A stretch of 64,000 nt of DNA from Enemella evansiae (lineage in GTDB: Bacteria; Pseudomonadota; Alphaproteobacteria; Rhodobacterales; Rhodobacteraceae): the NCBI GenBank assembly GCA_017255395.1, contig JAFKDC010000007.1:62001-126000 (forward strand), written 5' to 3'. Position numbers and translations under genes: made by a program. The notes beneath the pieces were generated by a model that did no database searches, was not told the origin of the DNA, and was given only the letters and a program-made list of their open reading frames with translations. Of the stretch, positions 44,716 to 53,603 are shown one piece after another; position 1 is the stretch's first letter; each line of letters opens with the position of its first letter.

Positions 44716-45260
44716 ACACCGCAACCCTTCGCCGCGCGCGGCCCACCGATGCGGGCAGGCTGGGCGCCATGATCACCCAGGCCGCCCGGGCCAACGCCTG
44801 GAAGCCGCGCCTGCACAGCGGCGCCGAGGACATCGCCCATGCCGCCCAGATGATCGACCGGGGCTGGGTCACCGTGGCCGAGGCCAGGGGCGAGCCGCTG
44901 GCCTTCCTCGCCCGCGAGGGCAGCTATATCCATGCCCTCTTCGTCGTCCCCGACGCGCAGGGCCACGGCCTTGGCCGGGCGCTTGTCGCCGACGCCAAGA
45001 CCCGGACCGCGCGCCTCGACCTCTGGACCTTCGCCGAGAACCACGGCGCCCGCCGCTTCTACCGGCGCGAAGGCTTCACCCGCATCGCCCGCCCGCCCGC
45101 CAGCGACGAGGGCCTGCCGGAAATCCACCTCACCTGGACGCGCGACGCCAGGGCTTCTTCTGTCCGGAAATATCCCGGGGGCGCTCCGCAGGAGCGGGGG
45201 GCAGAGCCCCCTTCACCGACCGCCTGTCCCGCCTCCCTCAACGAAGGGCACGACGCATGA
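44712..45260 (+). CDS. GNAT acetyltransferase with a repeat-encoded C-terminal tail
   Basis: A 182-residue protein. Residues 1-147 are a complete small GNAT domain (ALFVVPDAQGHGLGRALV; ENHGARRFYRREGFTRI; ends EIHLTWTRDA). From residue 148 the reading frame passes through a dispersed repeat copy (45152-45215), giving the low-complexity tail SSVRKYPGGAPQERGAEPPS and beyond. The stop lies 3' of the repeat and overlaps the next ATG (ATGA). The start overlaps the ycjX stop in the same way. Substrate unknown. Confidence 0.85.
   Translation: MNTATLRRARPTDAGRLGAMITQAARANAWKPRLHSGAEDIAHAAQMIDRGWVTVAEARGEPLAFLAREGSYIHALFVVPDAQGHGLGRALVADAKTRTARLDLWTFAENHGARRFYRREGFTRIARPPASDEGLPEIHLTWTRDARASSVRKYPGGAPQERGAEPPSPTACPASLNEGHDA
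45152..45215. repeat. Dispersed repeat, copy 6, inside a coding sequence
   Basis: GCTTCTTCTGTCCGGAAATA, then TCCCGGGGGCGCTCCGCAGG and AGCGGGGGGCAGAGCCCCC. It follows the GNAT domain where a stop codon would be expected and is translated in the acetyltransferase frame. Same orientation relative to the gene as the copies after argD and the lytic transglycosylase. Confidence 0.85.
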
Positions 45261-46267
45261 CCAACCCGCCCAAAGGCCCCGTCCTCTTCGACCTCGACGA
45301 GACCGACAGCGCCCCCGGCCCCTCAGAGGCGCCGCCGGTCCCCGAACCGCATCTGGACCCGCCGCGCGGGCAGGCGATGCAAAGCGTCGCCGCCCTCACC
45401 GCCCGGCCCGGCTCGGCGCTGGCGCGCTGGTTCTGGCGTCTGTTGCTGGCGCTTGTGGGCACCTTCGCCTCCATCGCCGCGTGGAATGTCGCCACCGGGC
45501 TGATCGCCGCCAACCCGATCCTGGGCTACGCGGTCACCGCGCTGATCCTCGCCTTCGTCCTGGTCTGCCTTGCCATCGCCATCAAGGAAATCGCCGCCTT
45601 CTCGCGGCTGGCGAAGATCGACCGCCTGCATCACGCCGCGCAAGAGGTCCTTGCCGCCGAGGATCTGGCCGGGGCCCGCGCCCTGACCGACGACCTCGTG
45701 ACCCTCTACAAGGCGCGCGAGGACACCCGATGGGGCCGCGCACAGCTGGCCGAGCGGCGGGACGAGATCTTTGACGCCGCGGGCCTCGTGGCCCATGCGG
45801 AAAGCGCGCTGCTGGCGCCGCTCGACAAGCAGGCCCGGCGCGAGGTCGAAGCCGCCGCCCGGCAGGTCGCCACGGTCACCGCGCTGGTGCCGCTGGCGCT
45901 GGCCGATGTGGTCGCGGCCCTGACCGCCAACCTGCGGATGATCCGCCGCATCGCCGAGATCTACGGCGGCCGCTCGGGCACGCTGGGCAGCTGGCGCCTG
46001 ACCCGCGCCGTCATGTCCCACCTCGTGGCGACCGGCGCCGTTGCGGTGGGCGACGACATGCTGGAACCCATTCTGGGCGGCGGGCTGCTGGGTAAGCTCT
46101 CGCGCCGCTTCGGAGAGGGCATGGTCAATGGTGCCCTCACCGCCCGCGTCGGCGTTGCCGCGATGGAGGTCTGCCGCCCGCTGCCCTTCACCGCCGCCCC
46201 CCGCCCCTCGGTCCGGGGCATCATCCGCTCGTCGCTGAGCGGGCTGGTGGTGACGGAAAAGGAATAG
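45257..46267 (+). CDS. YcjF-like membrane protein (TIGR01620, DUF697)
   Basis: A 336-residue inner-membrane protein. After a polar, proline-rich N-terminus (1-50) there are two helices (about 56-80 and 87-110), a helical cytoplasmic region, and the DUF697 part with LVPLALADVVAALTANLRMIRRIAEIYGG (broken here: LVPLALADVVAALTANLRM then IRRIAEIYGG) at about 210-240. It is the usual partner of YcjX. The ATG overlaps the acetyltransferase stop, so its translation depends on reading through the repeat-derived tail. Confidence 0.88.
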   Translation: MTNPPKGPVLFDLDETDSAPGPSEAPPVPEPHLDPPRGQAMQSVAALTARPGSALARWFWRLLLALVGTFASIAAWNVATGLIAANPILGYAVTALILAFVLVCLAIAIKEIAAFSRLAKIDRLHHAAQEVLAAEDLAGARALTDDLVTLYKAREDTRWGRAQLAERRDEIFDAAGLVAHAESALLAPLDKQARREVEAAARQVATVTALVPLALADVVAALTANLRMIRRIAEIYGGRSGTLGSWRLTRAVMSHLVATGAVAVGDDMLEPILGGGLLGKLSRRFGEGMVNGALTARVGVAAMEVCRPLPFTAAPRPSVRGIIRSSLSGLVVTEKE

Positions 46268-46436
46268 GACGCGCCCCTGCGGCCCGAGACACCGTTGCCC
46301 TGCGGCACGCGCGGCGCAGCGCAGTGAAAGGCGGCCCCGGATCGCCGGCGGGACGCTCTGGACCAGCCGCGCCGGTCCGGTGAGGGCCAGACACGCCAGA
46401 CGCTCCGACGCCGGGGGACCACCGACAGCGCAGCAG

Positions 46437-46522
46437 CCCTTGCAGGACGGCCCCGGACCGCCCTCCGTTGGACAGCGCCCCCGGCGGCCGCGGCTGGTCG
46501 CCGCAAACCAGCGGGATCAGCC
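46437..46522. pseudogene. Decayed duplicate of the 3' end of the FAD monooxygenase gene
   Basis: About 85 bases match the segment 46541-46624 that spans the end of the monooxygenase gene and its downstream flank, offset by about 104 bases. On the minus strand the copy still reads LIPLVCGDQPRPPGALSN against the true C-terminus LTRLVCGDLLPPLGSLSN, but the stop has been lost. Shared flank GCAGGACGG and GGACCGCCCTC confirm a direct duplication. Confidence 0.75.
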
Positions 46523-46565
46523 TTCCGAACGGTATCGCGGCCCTGCAGGACGGGCCGGACCGCCC

Positions 46566-47768
46566 TCAGTTGGACAGCGATCCCAGCGGCGGCAGCAGGT
46601 CGCCGCAGACCAGCCGGGTCAGCACCCCCGGCAACGGCCACACCTGCGACAGCGGAAACAGCGCCCGGTCGCGCAGCAGCGGCAGCACGCGGCTGTCGGA
46701 CTGGTACTGAGAGGTGAACAGGCGGCTCATCCCCTGATAGCCGCGCACATGCCAGCGCCGGGCCTGCGCGTACCAGCGGGCCGAAAGCGCCACGTCGCCC
46801 TTTGCCCGCTCCAGCGCGCGGGCCAGCGCCCATGCGTCCAGCAGCGCCATATTGGCCCCCTGCCCCAGTTGAGGGCTGGCCCGATGCGCGGCGTCACCGA
46901 TATGGACCAACCGCCCGCCGTCCGACCAGGGGCGGCGCAGCGTACCGTGGGAGTAACGCGCCATGGTCATCTGCGCCGGATCGGTGATCTGGGCGGCAAA
47001 GGGCGCGTAGTCGGGCCAGAGCGCGCTGGCCTCAGCACGCCAGGCCTCCAGTCCGGCGGCACGCCAGTCGTCATAGGCCCCGGCAGGCAGGGACCAGAAG
47101 ATCGCGCACTTGCGCGCCTCGCCGCCCGGCAGATGCCCGACCGGCAGCACACCCAGCATCCGGTCGGCCCTGCGATAGACCTGCCGAAGTTCGTTGTAGG
47201 GCAGCGCCGTGGCGTCGGGCCAGTCCACCGTCGCCCACAGCGCGCCATAGCTCAGCGCCCGCGCCCGCATGGGCGACAGCACCGACCCGGCGCCAGAGGC
47301 ATCGACCACCAGATCGAAGGGCCCGTCCTGACCGCCCGGCCCCTCTGGCCCGTCTGCGAAGCGAACGGCGCCCGCCTCGACGGCTGTCACGCGATGGCCG
47401 GGCCGGATCTCTGCCCCGGCAGCCGTGGCGGCGTCGTAGAGAACGTCGAACAAGGCCGCGCGGTGCATCGCCAGCCCAAAGCGCGGCACCCCGGGCGCGT
47501 CGTAGCTGACATCCAGCACGCGGCGGCCACGGTCTGCGTCGCGGCCCAGCATGCGGTGCACCTTGGCGCCCAGGCGACGCGCCCTGTCGCCAAGCCCCAG
47601 ATCGTCCAGCACCGCCTGCCCGACCGGCTGGATCACCAGCCCCGAGCCCACCGGCGCGGGCGCGTCGAACCGGTCGAAGACCAAAACCCGGTGCCCGGCC
47701 CCCGACAGCGCCGCAGCCGCAGCCAGCCCACCAATCCCGGCGCCCACAATCGCGATCGTCAAAGTCAT
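46566..47768 (-). CDS. FAD-dependent monooxygenase (aromatic hydroxylase type)
   Basis: A 400-residue class A flavoprotein monooxygenase. The FAD-binding GAGIGGLAAAAAL (about 8-20), the second motif LVVDASGAGS (about 163-172) and GRLVHIGDAAHRASPQLGQGANMALLDA (broken here: LVHIGDAAHRASPQ, LGQGANMALLDA; about 288-314) are intact. Salicylate or 3-hydroxybenzoate-type substrates are possible; none is indicated by neighbours. It starts 175 bases from ileS on the same strand, and a degenerate copy of its 3' end follows its stop. Confidence 0.88.
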   Translation of the reverse strand: MTLTIAIVGAGIGGLAAAAALSGAGHRVLVFDRFDAPAPVGSGLVIQPVGQAVLDDLGLGDRARRLGAKVHRMLGRDADRGRRVLDVSYDAPGVPRFGLAMHRAALFDVLYDAATAAGAEIRPGHRVTAVEAGAVRFADGPEGPGGQDGPFDLVVDASGAGSVLSPMRARALSYGALWATVDWPDATALPYNELRQVYRRADRMLGVLPVGHLPGGEARKCAIFWSLPAGAYDDWRAAGLEAWRAEASALWPDYAPFAAQITDPAQMTMARYSHGTLRRPWSDGGRLVHIGDAAHRASPQLGQGANMALLDAWALARALERAKGDVALSARWYAQARRWHVRGYQGMSRLFTSQYQSDSRVLPLLRDRALFPLSQVWPLPGVLTRLVCGDLLPPLGSLSN

Positions 47769-47895
47769 TTCGCCCCCGCCTATGGGACCAAAGTCTCACC
47801 CGGACTCCCGTTAGCGCAAGCGCCAAAGGGACGCAGGCCCCCACCGGTGTCGCCCTGTCGGTCCGAACCGCCGGCGCAAGGCCGATCCCGCAAAG

Positions 47896-47928
47896 GAGAA
47901 CGCCCCCGCCGGTTCGGGCGGGGGCGTG
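47896..47928 (-). terminator. Terminator hairpin after ileS
   Basis: On the minus strand ACGCCCCCGCC / GGCGGGGGCGT, an 11-base-pair stem with a 6-base loop, then TTCTCCTTTG, 16 bases after the ileS stop. Confidence 0.7.
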
Positions 47929-47943
47929 TCGGTGTGGTCGGCT

Positions 47944-50904
47944 TTACTGGCCCAGGGCCTCGTCGCAGCGCTTGCAGGTGCCGGGGTGCCTGTGCGTGCC
48001 CACGTCCGGCAGGATCTTCCAGCAGCGCTGGCACTTCTCGCCCTCGGCCTTTTCGAAGACCACGGTCACGCCGTCGACCTCCGGCAGGCGGAAGGCCTCG
48101 GCGGGCGAGGGATCGCCGGTCAGGCGCACGTCCGAGGTGATGATGATATCCTCGAAGGCGGTGGTCTTCAGCGCCGCCAGCATGTCGGCCTCGCGCACAT
48201 GCACCACCGGCGCCGCCTCGAGCGAGGCGCCGATGACCTTGTCGACCCGCTGCACCTCCAGCGCCGCCGTCACCGCGCGCCGGGCGCGGCGGACCTGCGC
48301 CCATTTGGCGGCCAGCGCCTCGTCTTTCCAAGCTGCGGGCGTCTCGGGGAAGTCCTGAAGGTGGACGGACCCCTCGGGGAAACGCTCCAGCCAGACCTCC
48401 TCCATGGTGAAGACGAGGATCGGCGACAGCCATGTGGTCAGGCGGTGGAACAGGATGTCCATCACCGTCCGGGCCGCGCGCCGCCGCGCCGTGTCGCCGT
48501 CGCAGTAAAGCGCGTCCTTGCGGATGTCGAAGTAGAAGGCCGACAGGTCCAGCGTGCAGAAGTTGAACAGCTGCTGGAAGACGTGCTGGAAGTCGAAACG
48601 CGCGTAGCCCTCGCGCACCACCGCGTCCAGTTCGGCGACCCGGTGCAGGACATAGCGTTCCAGTTCCGGCATGTCCGCCGGTTCGACCCGCTCGGCCTCG
48701 TCGTAATAGGCCACGGCGCCCAGCAGGTAGCGCATGGTGTTGCGCAACCGGCGATAACCGTCGGCCACGCCCTTCAGGATCTCGGGCCCGATGCGCTGGT
48801 CGGCGGTGTAATCGGTCTGCGCCACCCAGAGCCGCAGGATATCGGCGCCGTACTGCTTGATCACATCCTCCGGCGCCACGGTGTTGCCGAGCGACTTGGA
48901 CATCTTGTTGCCCTTCTCGTCCAGCGTGAACCCGTGCGTGACCACGTTGCGATAGGGCGCGCGGCCCGTGGTGCCCACGGACTGCAAGAGAGAGGAATGG
49001 AACCAGCCGCGGTGCTGGTCGGTGCCTTCCATGTAGACATCGGCGATGCCGTCCTCAGTGCCGTCGGGACGGTCGCGCAGCACGAAGCTGTGGGTCGAGC
49101 CACTATCGAACCAGACGTCGAGCACGTCGAAGACCTGATCCCAGTCGTCGGCGTTATAGTCGGACCCGAGGAAACGCGCCTTGGCGCCCTCCATGTACCA
49201 GGCATCGGCGCCCTCGGCCTCGAAGGCCTCGTTGATGCGGGCGTTGACGGCTTCGTCGCGCAGCAGGAAGTCCGGGTCGGTCGGCAGCGCACCCTTCTTC
49301 GTGAAGCAAGTCAGCGGCACACCCCAGGCGCGCTGGCGCGACAGCACCCAGTCGGGCCGCGCCTCCATCATGGAGAACAGGCGGTTGCGGCCCGATTGCG
49401 GCGTCCACTTGACCTTGTCGATGCAGGTCAGGGCACGGGCGCGGATGGTCTCGCCGTTCTGGTCCTGACCGTCGCCCACCGGCTTGTCGATGGCGGCGAA
49501 CCACTGCGGCGTGTTGCGGAAGATCACCGGCGCCTTGGAGCGCCACGAATGCGGGTAGCTGTGCTTGATCTTGCCGCGCGCCATCAGCCCGCCGACCTCG
49601 GCCAGCTTGTCGATCACCGCCTTGTTGGCATCGCCCTCGCCGCCCTTGCGGTTCAGGATGTATGTGCCGCCAAAGAACGGCAGGTCGGCGCGGAAGCCGC
49701 CGTCGTCCATCACGTTGTAGGTGATGACCTGCTCCAGCATCCCCAGACCACGGTAGAGCTCGTATTCCTCCATCCCGTGCGAAGGCGCGCAATGCACGAA
49801 GCCGGTGCCCTCTTCGTCGGTGACGAAATCGGCGGCACGGAAATCGCGCGGCTCGTCCCATTCGCCGTTCGATCCTTCGGCGCCCGCCAGCGGGTGGGCC
49901 AGCGACAGCCCGGCCAGTTCATCGGCAGGCACGTCGCGGACGCGGCGCCACTGGCCGTCCTCCAGACGCGCCTTGGCGAAGGTCTGCCCGGCCAGCTTGT
50001 CGGCGAGGATGAAGCGTTCGCCCACCTCCAGCCAGCATTCGTCCGGCGTGCCGGTGACCTCGTAGAGGCCATAGGAATAGTCGGCGCCGTAGACGACGGC
50101 CTTGTTGGACGGGATGGTCCAGGGAGTCGTCGTCCAGATTACGACGTAAGCATCTTCGAGCGAGGGTCCACGGGTATCCTGTTCGCTTAACGGAGTTTTC
50201 CCGGGACCAACAGCGCCCAGCCTGCTTGGCGCATCAACCACCTTGAACTTCACCCAGATCGTGAAGCTTTCCTTGTCGTGGTACTCGACCTCGGCCTCGG
50301 CCAGGGCGGTCTTTTCGACCGGAGACCACATGACCGGCTTCGAGCCCTGGTAGAGCGTGCCGTTCATCAGGAACTTCTGGAATTCCTCGGCGATCACGCG
50401 CTCGGCGTGGAAGGCCATGGTCAGGTAGGGGTCGGCCCAGTTGCCGGTGATGCCCAGGCGCTTGAACTCTTCGCGCTGCACGTCGACCCAGCCCTCGGCG
50501 AACTTGCGGCATTCCTGCCGGAAGTCGACGACGTTCACCTCGTCCTTGTTGCGGCCCTTCTTGCGGTACTGTTCCTCGATCTTCCACTCGATCGGCAGGC
50601 CGTGGCAGTCCCAGCCCGGCACGTAGCGCGAATCGTGGCCCATCATCTGGTGGGACCGCACGATCATGTCCTTGATCGTCTTGTTCAGCGCGTGGCCGAT
50701 GTGCAGGTGGCCGTTCGCGTAGGGCGGGCCGTCGTGCAGGGTGAAGGGCGTCCGGCCCTCCTTCTCGCGCAGGCGGTCGTAGATGCCGATCTCTTCCCAG
50801 CGCGCCAGCCAGCCAGGCTCGCGCTTGGGCAGTCCCGCCCGCATGGGGAAATCGGTCTTCGGCAGATTGAGGGTATCTTTGTAGTCAGGCGTCTCGGCGC
50901 ACAT
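47944..50904 (-). CDS. ileS: Isoleucyl-tRNA synthetase
   Basis: Charges tRNA-Ile. The 986-residue class I enzyme has the HIGH signature in YANGHLHIGHALNK (about 61-74), an editing domain with WTTTPWTIPSNKAVVYG, KMSKS in GNKMSKSLGNTV (about 664-675), an anticodon-binding region, and a C-terminal zinc finger with CQRCW and CKRC. Full length with no disruptions. The leader upstream contains a 7-base-pair hairpin (CCCGGCA / TGCCGGG, 50973-51002), and a possible TATAAG -10 element near 51050 on the minus strand. Confidence 0.97.
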   Translation of the reverse strand: MCAETPDYKDTLNLPKTDFPMRAGLPKREPGWLARWEEIGIYDRLREKEGRTPFTLHDGPPYANGHLHIGHALNKTIKDMIVRSHQMMGHDSRYVPGWDCHGLPIEWKIEEQYRKKGRNKDEVNVVDFRQECRKFAEGWVDVQREEFKRLGITGNWADPYLTMAFHAERVIAEEFQKFLMNGTLYQGSKPVMWSPVEKTALAEAEVEYHDKESFTIWVKFKVVDAPSRLGAVGPGKTPLSEQDTRGPSLEDAYVVIWTTTPWTIPSNKAVVYGADYSYGLYEVTGTPDECWLEVGERFILADKLAGQTFAKARLEDGQWRRVRDVPADELAGLSLAHPLAGAEGSNGEWDEPRDFRAADFVTDEEGTGFVHCAPSHGMEEYELYRGLGMLEQVITYNVMDDGGFRADLPFFGGTYILNRKGGEGDANKAVIDKLAEVGGLMARGKIKHSYPHSWRSKAPVIFRNTPQWFAAIDKPVGDGQDQNGETIRARALTCIDKVKWTPQSGRNRLFSMMEARPDWVLSRQRAWGVPLTCFTKKGALPTDPDFLLRDEAVNARINEAFEAEGADAWYMEGAKARFLGSDYNADDWDQVFDVLDVWFDSGSTHSFVLRDRPDGTEDGIADVYMEGTDQHRGWFHSSLLQSVGTTGRAPYRNVVTHGFTLDEKGNKMSKSLGNTVAPEDVIKQYGADILRLWVAQTDYTADQRIGPEILKGVADGYRRLRNTMRYLLGAVAYYDEAERVEPADMPELERYVLHRVAELDAVVREGYARFDFQHVFQQLFNFCTLDLSAFYFDIRKDALYCDGDTARRRAARTVMDILFHRLTTWLSPILVFTMEEVWLERFPEGSVHLQDFPETPAAWKDEALAAKWAQVRRARRAVTAALEVQRVDKVIGASLEAAPVVHVREADMLAALKTTAFEDIIITSDVRLTGDPSPAEAFRLPEVDGVTVVFEKAEGEKCQRCWKILPDVGTHRHPGTCKRCDEALGQ

Positions 50905-51321
50905 GTGCCTTGTCCTTGGAAACGGAAGTCTTGTCAGGGGGTGCGTGCGGCGCGGTATCCCATACGCCTTGTCCCGGCAGTCTGAGCGTTCAGAGTGCCG
51001 GGCACGTAATTCGAATGATGAAAGCCATGGGGGTCATCATGCGCCGCCTTATAGGCGGTGCGGCGCCAAGGGTCCAGAGACCACGAAAAGGGGCGGGAAC
51101 CTGCCGCCCTGCCCGCCCGGACCGGCGAAAACCCCCGGTCGCGCGCCCTGCCGCGGTGCGGCGTGGCCGAAACCCGCGCGGCGCAGGGGCCGCTTCCGGC
51201 AAACCGGCACCGATTCCGGAGCCTCCATGGCACCATCCCTTTCGACGGCGCGTTTCATCGTCATGTTCAAGACACCGGCGCCGGAGGCCATGCCAGCGCG
51301 CCCGACAAGAGGAAAGAGACC
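50905..51321. other. Leader region of ileS and promoter of the next gene
   Basis: The left 150 bases are the probable ileS 5' leader (minus strand) with the hairpin at 50973-51002; no T-box motif was recognised. The right part is GC-rich with nothing recognisable apart from the ribosome site GAGGAAAGAG before the next ATG. Confidence 0.45.
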
Positions 51322-51666
51322 ATGACCTATCAGACCCACGATCCCTACCTGCAACGCCACGATGCCCGGCTGGAGCAGCAGGACGCCACGGGCGCCCGCT
51401 TTCCGACGACGCGCTCGAACACCGGCACGGCCATCGGCCTTGCGGTGGCGCTGGCCCTGCTGGTCGGGCTGGGGGTGATGCTGTCGCTTGGCCCCGACGC
51501 CACGACCACCCCGGTCGACGCACCGGACGGTCCCGCCGTCACGCAGCCGATGGCGCAGGATGGCACGGTTCCGGCACCGGCCGACCCTGCCGCCAATCCG
51601 GACAACACCATCACCCCGGCCGCGCCGGAGGCAGCAGCCCCCGCTGCTCCCGCCGCCACCGAATAA
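51322..51666 (+). CDS. Small single-span protein with Pro/Ala-rich tail
   Basis: A 114-residue protein: a polar N-terminus (MTYQTHDPYLQRHDARLEQQ), one membrane span (about 37-57, AIGLAVALALLVGLGVMLSL) and a low-complexity periplasmic tail rich in Pro, Ala, Asp and Thr. No family recognised; many Rhodobacterales have similar short anchors. The ATG follows GAGGAAAGAG. A clear terminator follows, so it is a single-gene unit. Confidence 0.72.
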   Translation: MTYQTHDPYLQRHDARLEQQDATGARFPTTRSNTGTAIGLAVALALLVGLGVMLSLGPDATTTPVDAPDGPAVTQPMAQDGTVPAPADPAANPDNTITPAAPEAAAPAAPAATE

Positions 51667-52066
51667 CGGCAGCGGCACCTCCATGACGGCCCCGAACGGC
51701 GCGCCTTCCCCCGGGCGCGCCGTTTTTGGTCGGTCCCTTGGGCGCCCGGCTTTCAGGGACAGCGGCGGATCGGCCAGAACAGCCCGAGCCGGGCCTGACG
51801 CGCCCCACCACAGGCCTCTGCGGCGCGCCCCACAGGCCGACGCGCCGCGCACCGGCATCGCGGCGCCTGTCTTGCGGCGGGCCAATGGGGCGCCGTTGCC
51901 CTCGGGGGAACCCTGGAGCGCGCCTACCGCATGCGATCACGCCAGTCAGCCGCAGGCCAGCCCACAAAAGGCGCGATGCCCAGGCCCCGCCCCCGAAATG
52001 CTGAATTTGTTGCGCGAAACGGGGGATCATGGGTAAGCTCTTCCCCATCCCATCCGGAGAGCGCCC
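51667..52066. other. Gap after the small membrane protein gene
   Basis: Contains the terminator at 51695-51727. The remaining 340 bases hold no gene I can support; near the right end GGAGAGCGCCC is the ribosome site of the histidine phosphatase gene. Confidence 0.4.
51695..51727 (+). terminator. Intrinsic terminator
   Basis: AACGGCGCGCC / GGCGCGCCGTT with a short C-rich loop, running into TTTTT, 28 bases after the stop of the small membrane protein gene. Confidence 0.85.
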
Positions 52067-52561
52067 ATGTTCCGCCGACACCTCCTGCTGACCGCCCCCG
52101 CCTTCATTGCGCTGGGGGCCTGTACCGGGGGACCGCTTGGGCTGGCCATGGCGCCGAACTCGGTTCTGATCGTGACCCGCCACGCCGACCGCGAGGGCGA
52201 GGAACTGACCGCCAAGGGCCGACAGAGAGCCCGGGCGCTGGTTGCGGCGCTGGACGGGATGCCGCTCGACGCGATCTATGCGCCCGGCATCAAGAGGAAC
52301 CTCGACACCGCCGCCCCGCTGGCCGCCGCCCGGGGCTTTGCGGTGCATCGCATCCCGCAGGAAGCACCGACCGCCGCGCTGATGCAGGCGGGTGCAGGGA
52401 AATCAGTGATCTGGATCGGCAACAAGGGCAATATCGCGACCATCTGGGAGGATCTGGGGCTCTCAGATCCCGCGCCACTGGCCTACGGCGACCTGCACAT
52501 CCTGCGCAGCGACTCCGATGGCAAGCTGACCCTCGACCGCCGCCGCTACGGCCCCGCCTGA
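52067..52561 (+). CDS. Histidine phosphatase superfamily lipoprotein
   Basis: A 164-residue protein with a lipoprotein signal (LGAC lipobox, Cys 19) and the phosphohistidine motif VTRHADRE (catalytic His 38), then LTAKGRQRARALVAAL and YAPGIKRNLDTAAPLAAARG. It is short for the superfamily but retains the RHA core; a clear second catalytic His is not seen near the C-terminus (GNKGNIATIW lies where GH would be expected), so activity is uncertain. Its substrate is unknown. It is alone on the plus strand. Confidence 0.82.
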   Translation: MFRRHLLLTAPAFIALGACTGGPLGLAMAPNSVLIVTRHADREGEELTAKGRQRARALVAALDGMPLDAIYAPGIKRNLDTAAPLAAARGFAVHRIPQEAPTAALMQAGAGKSVIWIGNKGNIATIWEDLGLSDPAPLAYGDLHILRSDSDGKLTLDRRRYGPA

Positions 52562-52699
52562 GGCCGCATTGACCCGCCCGGCGGGCGCAGACCGCCTTGG
52601 CGCCATCGAAAGCCTTCAGCGCCCCGAAAGACCCGGCGCCACCGGCGCATACAGGGCTGCAGCGGCGCCAGGCCCGGCGCTACGACCGGCCTGCGGCGG

Positions 52700-53302
52700 T
52701 CAGGCAAGCCCCCGGTCGCGGGCGATCATCGCCGCATGGGTGCGGTTGCGCGCCTCCAGCTTGCGCGACAGCGTCTTGACGTGCAGCTTCACCGTGACCT
52801 CCTGAAGGTCGAGGTCGCGGGCGATTTCCTTGTTGGCCTTGCCCGCGCAGATCCCGCGCAGCACCTCCAGCTCGCGGCGGGTCAGCGGGCCGCCCTTGTC
52901 CGCAGGCTGCTGCTGGAGGAATTCGACCGGCAGGTAGGTTTCCCCGGCAGCCATGAAGCGTGCCGCGCTCAGCAGCGAGCGCGCGCTGAGGGTTTTGGGG
53001 ATAAAGCCCTGCGCCCCCGCCTTCAGCGCCGCATCGGCAATCTCGCGCGTGGCGCTGCCCGACAGGATCGCCACCGGCCGCCCGGCGTTTGCCGCCTGCA
53101 TGCGCGTCAGCCCGTCCAGCCCGTTCATGCCCGGCATGTTGTAGTCCAGCAGGACAAGATCGAAGCTGCCGGTCTCTTCGACCACCTGCAGGGCCTCGTC
53201 GAGGGTGGCAACCGTCTGCACCTCGTCGATTTCTGTTCCATTCAGGTAGGCGGCAATGGTTTCCCGCACCAGATCGTGATCGTCCGCCACGAGTATCCGC
53301 AT
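52700..53302 (-). CDS. Response regulator, REC plus LuxR/NarL DNA-binding domain
   Basis: A 200-residue regulator: receiver domain (1-118) with acidic pocket ADDHD and phosphorylatable Asp 53 in LLDYNMPGMNG, Lys in FIPKTLSARS (about 104), and a LuxR-type helix-turn-helix (about 135-195; LTRRELEVLRGICAGKANKE, then VTVKLHVKTLSRKLEARNR). The ATG at 53302 begins MRILVADDH; a longer frame adds 67 non-family residues. It is divergent from a periplasmic protein and a hybrid kinase, with which it probably forms one phosphorelay. Confidence 0.92.
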   Translation of the reverse strand: MRILVADDHDLVRETIAAYLNGTEIDEVQTVATLDEALQVVEETGSFDLVLLDYNMPGMNGLDGLTRMQAANAGRPVAILSGSATREIADAALKAGAQGFIPKTLSARSLLSAARFMAAGETYLPVEFLQQQPADKGGPLTRRELEVLRGICAGKANKEIARDLDLQEVTVKLHVKTLSRKLEARNRTHAAMIARDRGLA

Positions 53303-53603
53303 AGTGTCCGTCCTGCTTCCCGCTCTGCCCGGGCTGCGCCGCCTTTCCAGCATATCCGTCTCCAAACACCATCCCTTCGGGCGCTGTCCACGTGCCACTG
53401 GAGGAAAGTGTGGCCCTTTCGGGATTAAGAAGATGTTTAAACTGTCAGGGCATCCATGGCAAAAGATGTGCCGGCTTCGCATGTTCGTCACGGGATGTAG
53501 CACCCTGCCTTCCTATGCGAAAGCACAGTATGCCCTGTCGGCGCAACATGCTGTAAAATGGGGACCGCCCCGCACGCGCTCAACGCCAGACAGGATCACC
53601 CTC
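53303..53603. promoter_or_regulatory. Divergent region between the regulator and SUOX-fold genes
   Basis: A 301-base region likely holding promoters for both directions. An 8-base inverted repeat, CAGGGCAT (53446-53453) and ATGCCCTG (53531-53538), is 77 bases apart. The centre (53420-53560) is AT-richer than its flanks. I cannot assign promoter boxes. Confidence 0.4.

Noticed and set aside
47926-50190. Long plus-strand frame of 754 codons opposite ileS
   Set aside because: It mirrors ileS codon positions; the synthetase signatures are all on the minus strand.
50905-51060. T-box riboswitch before ileS
   Set aside because: No T-box sequence or specifier stem was recognised, and alphaproteobacteria generally lack T-boxes; only one simple hairpin is present.
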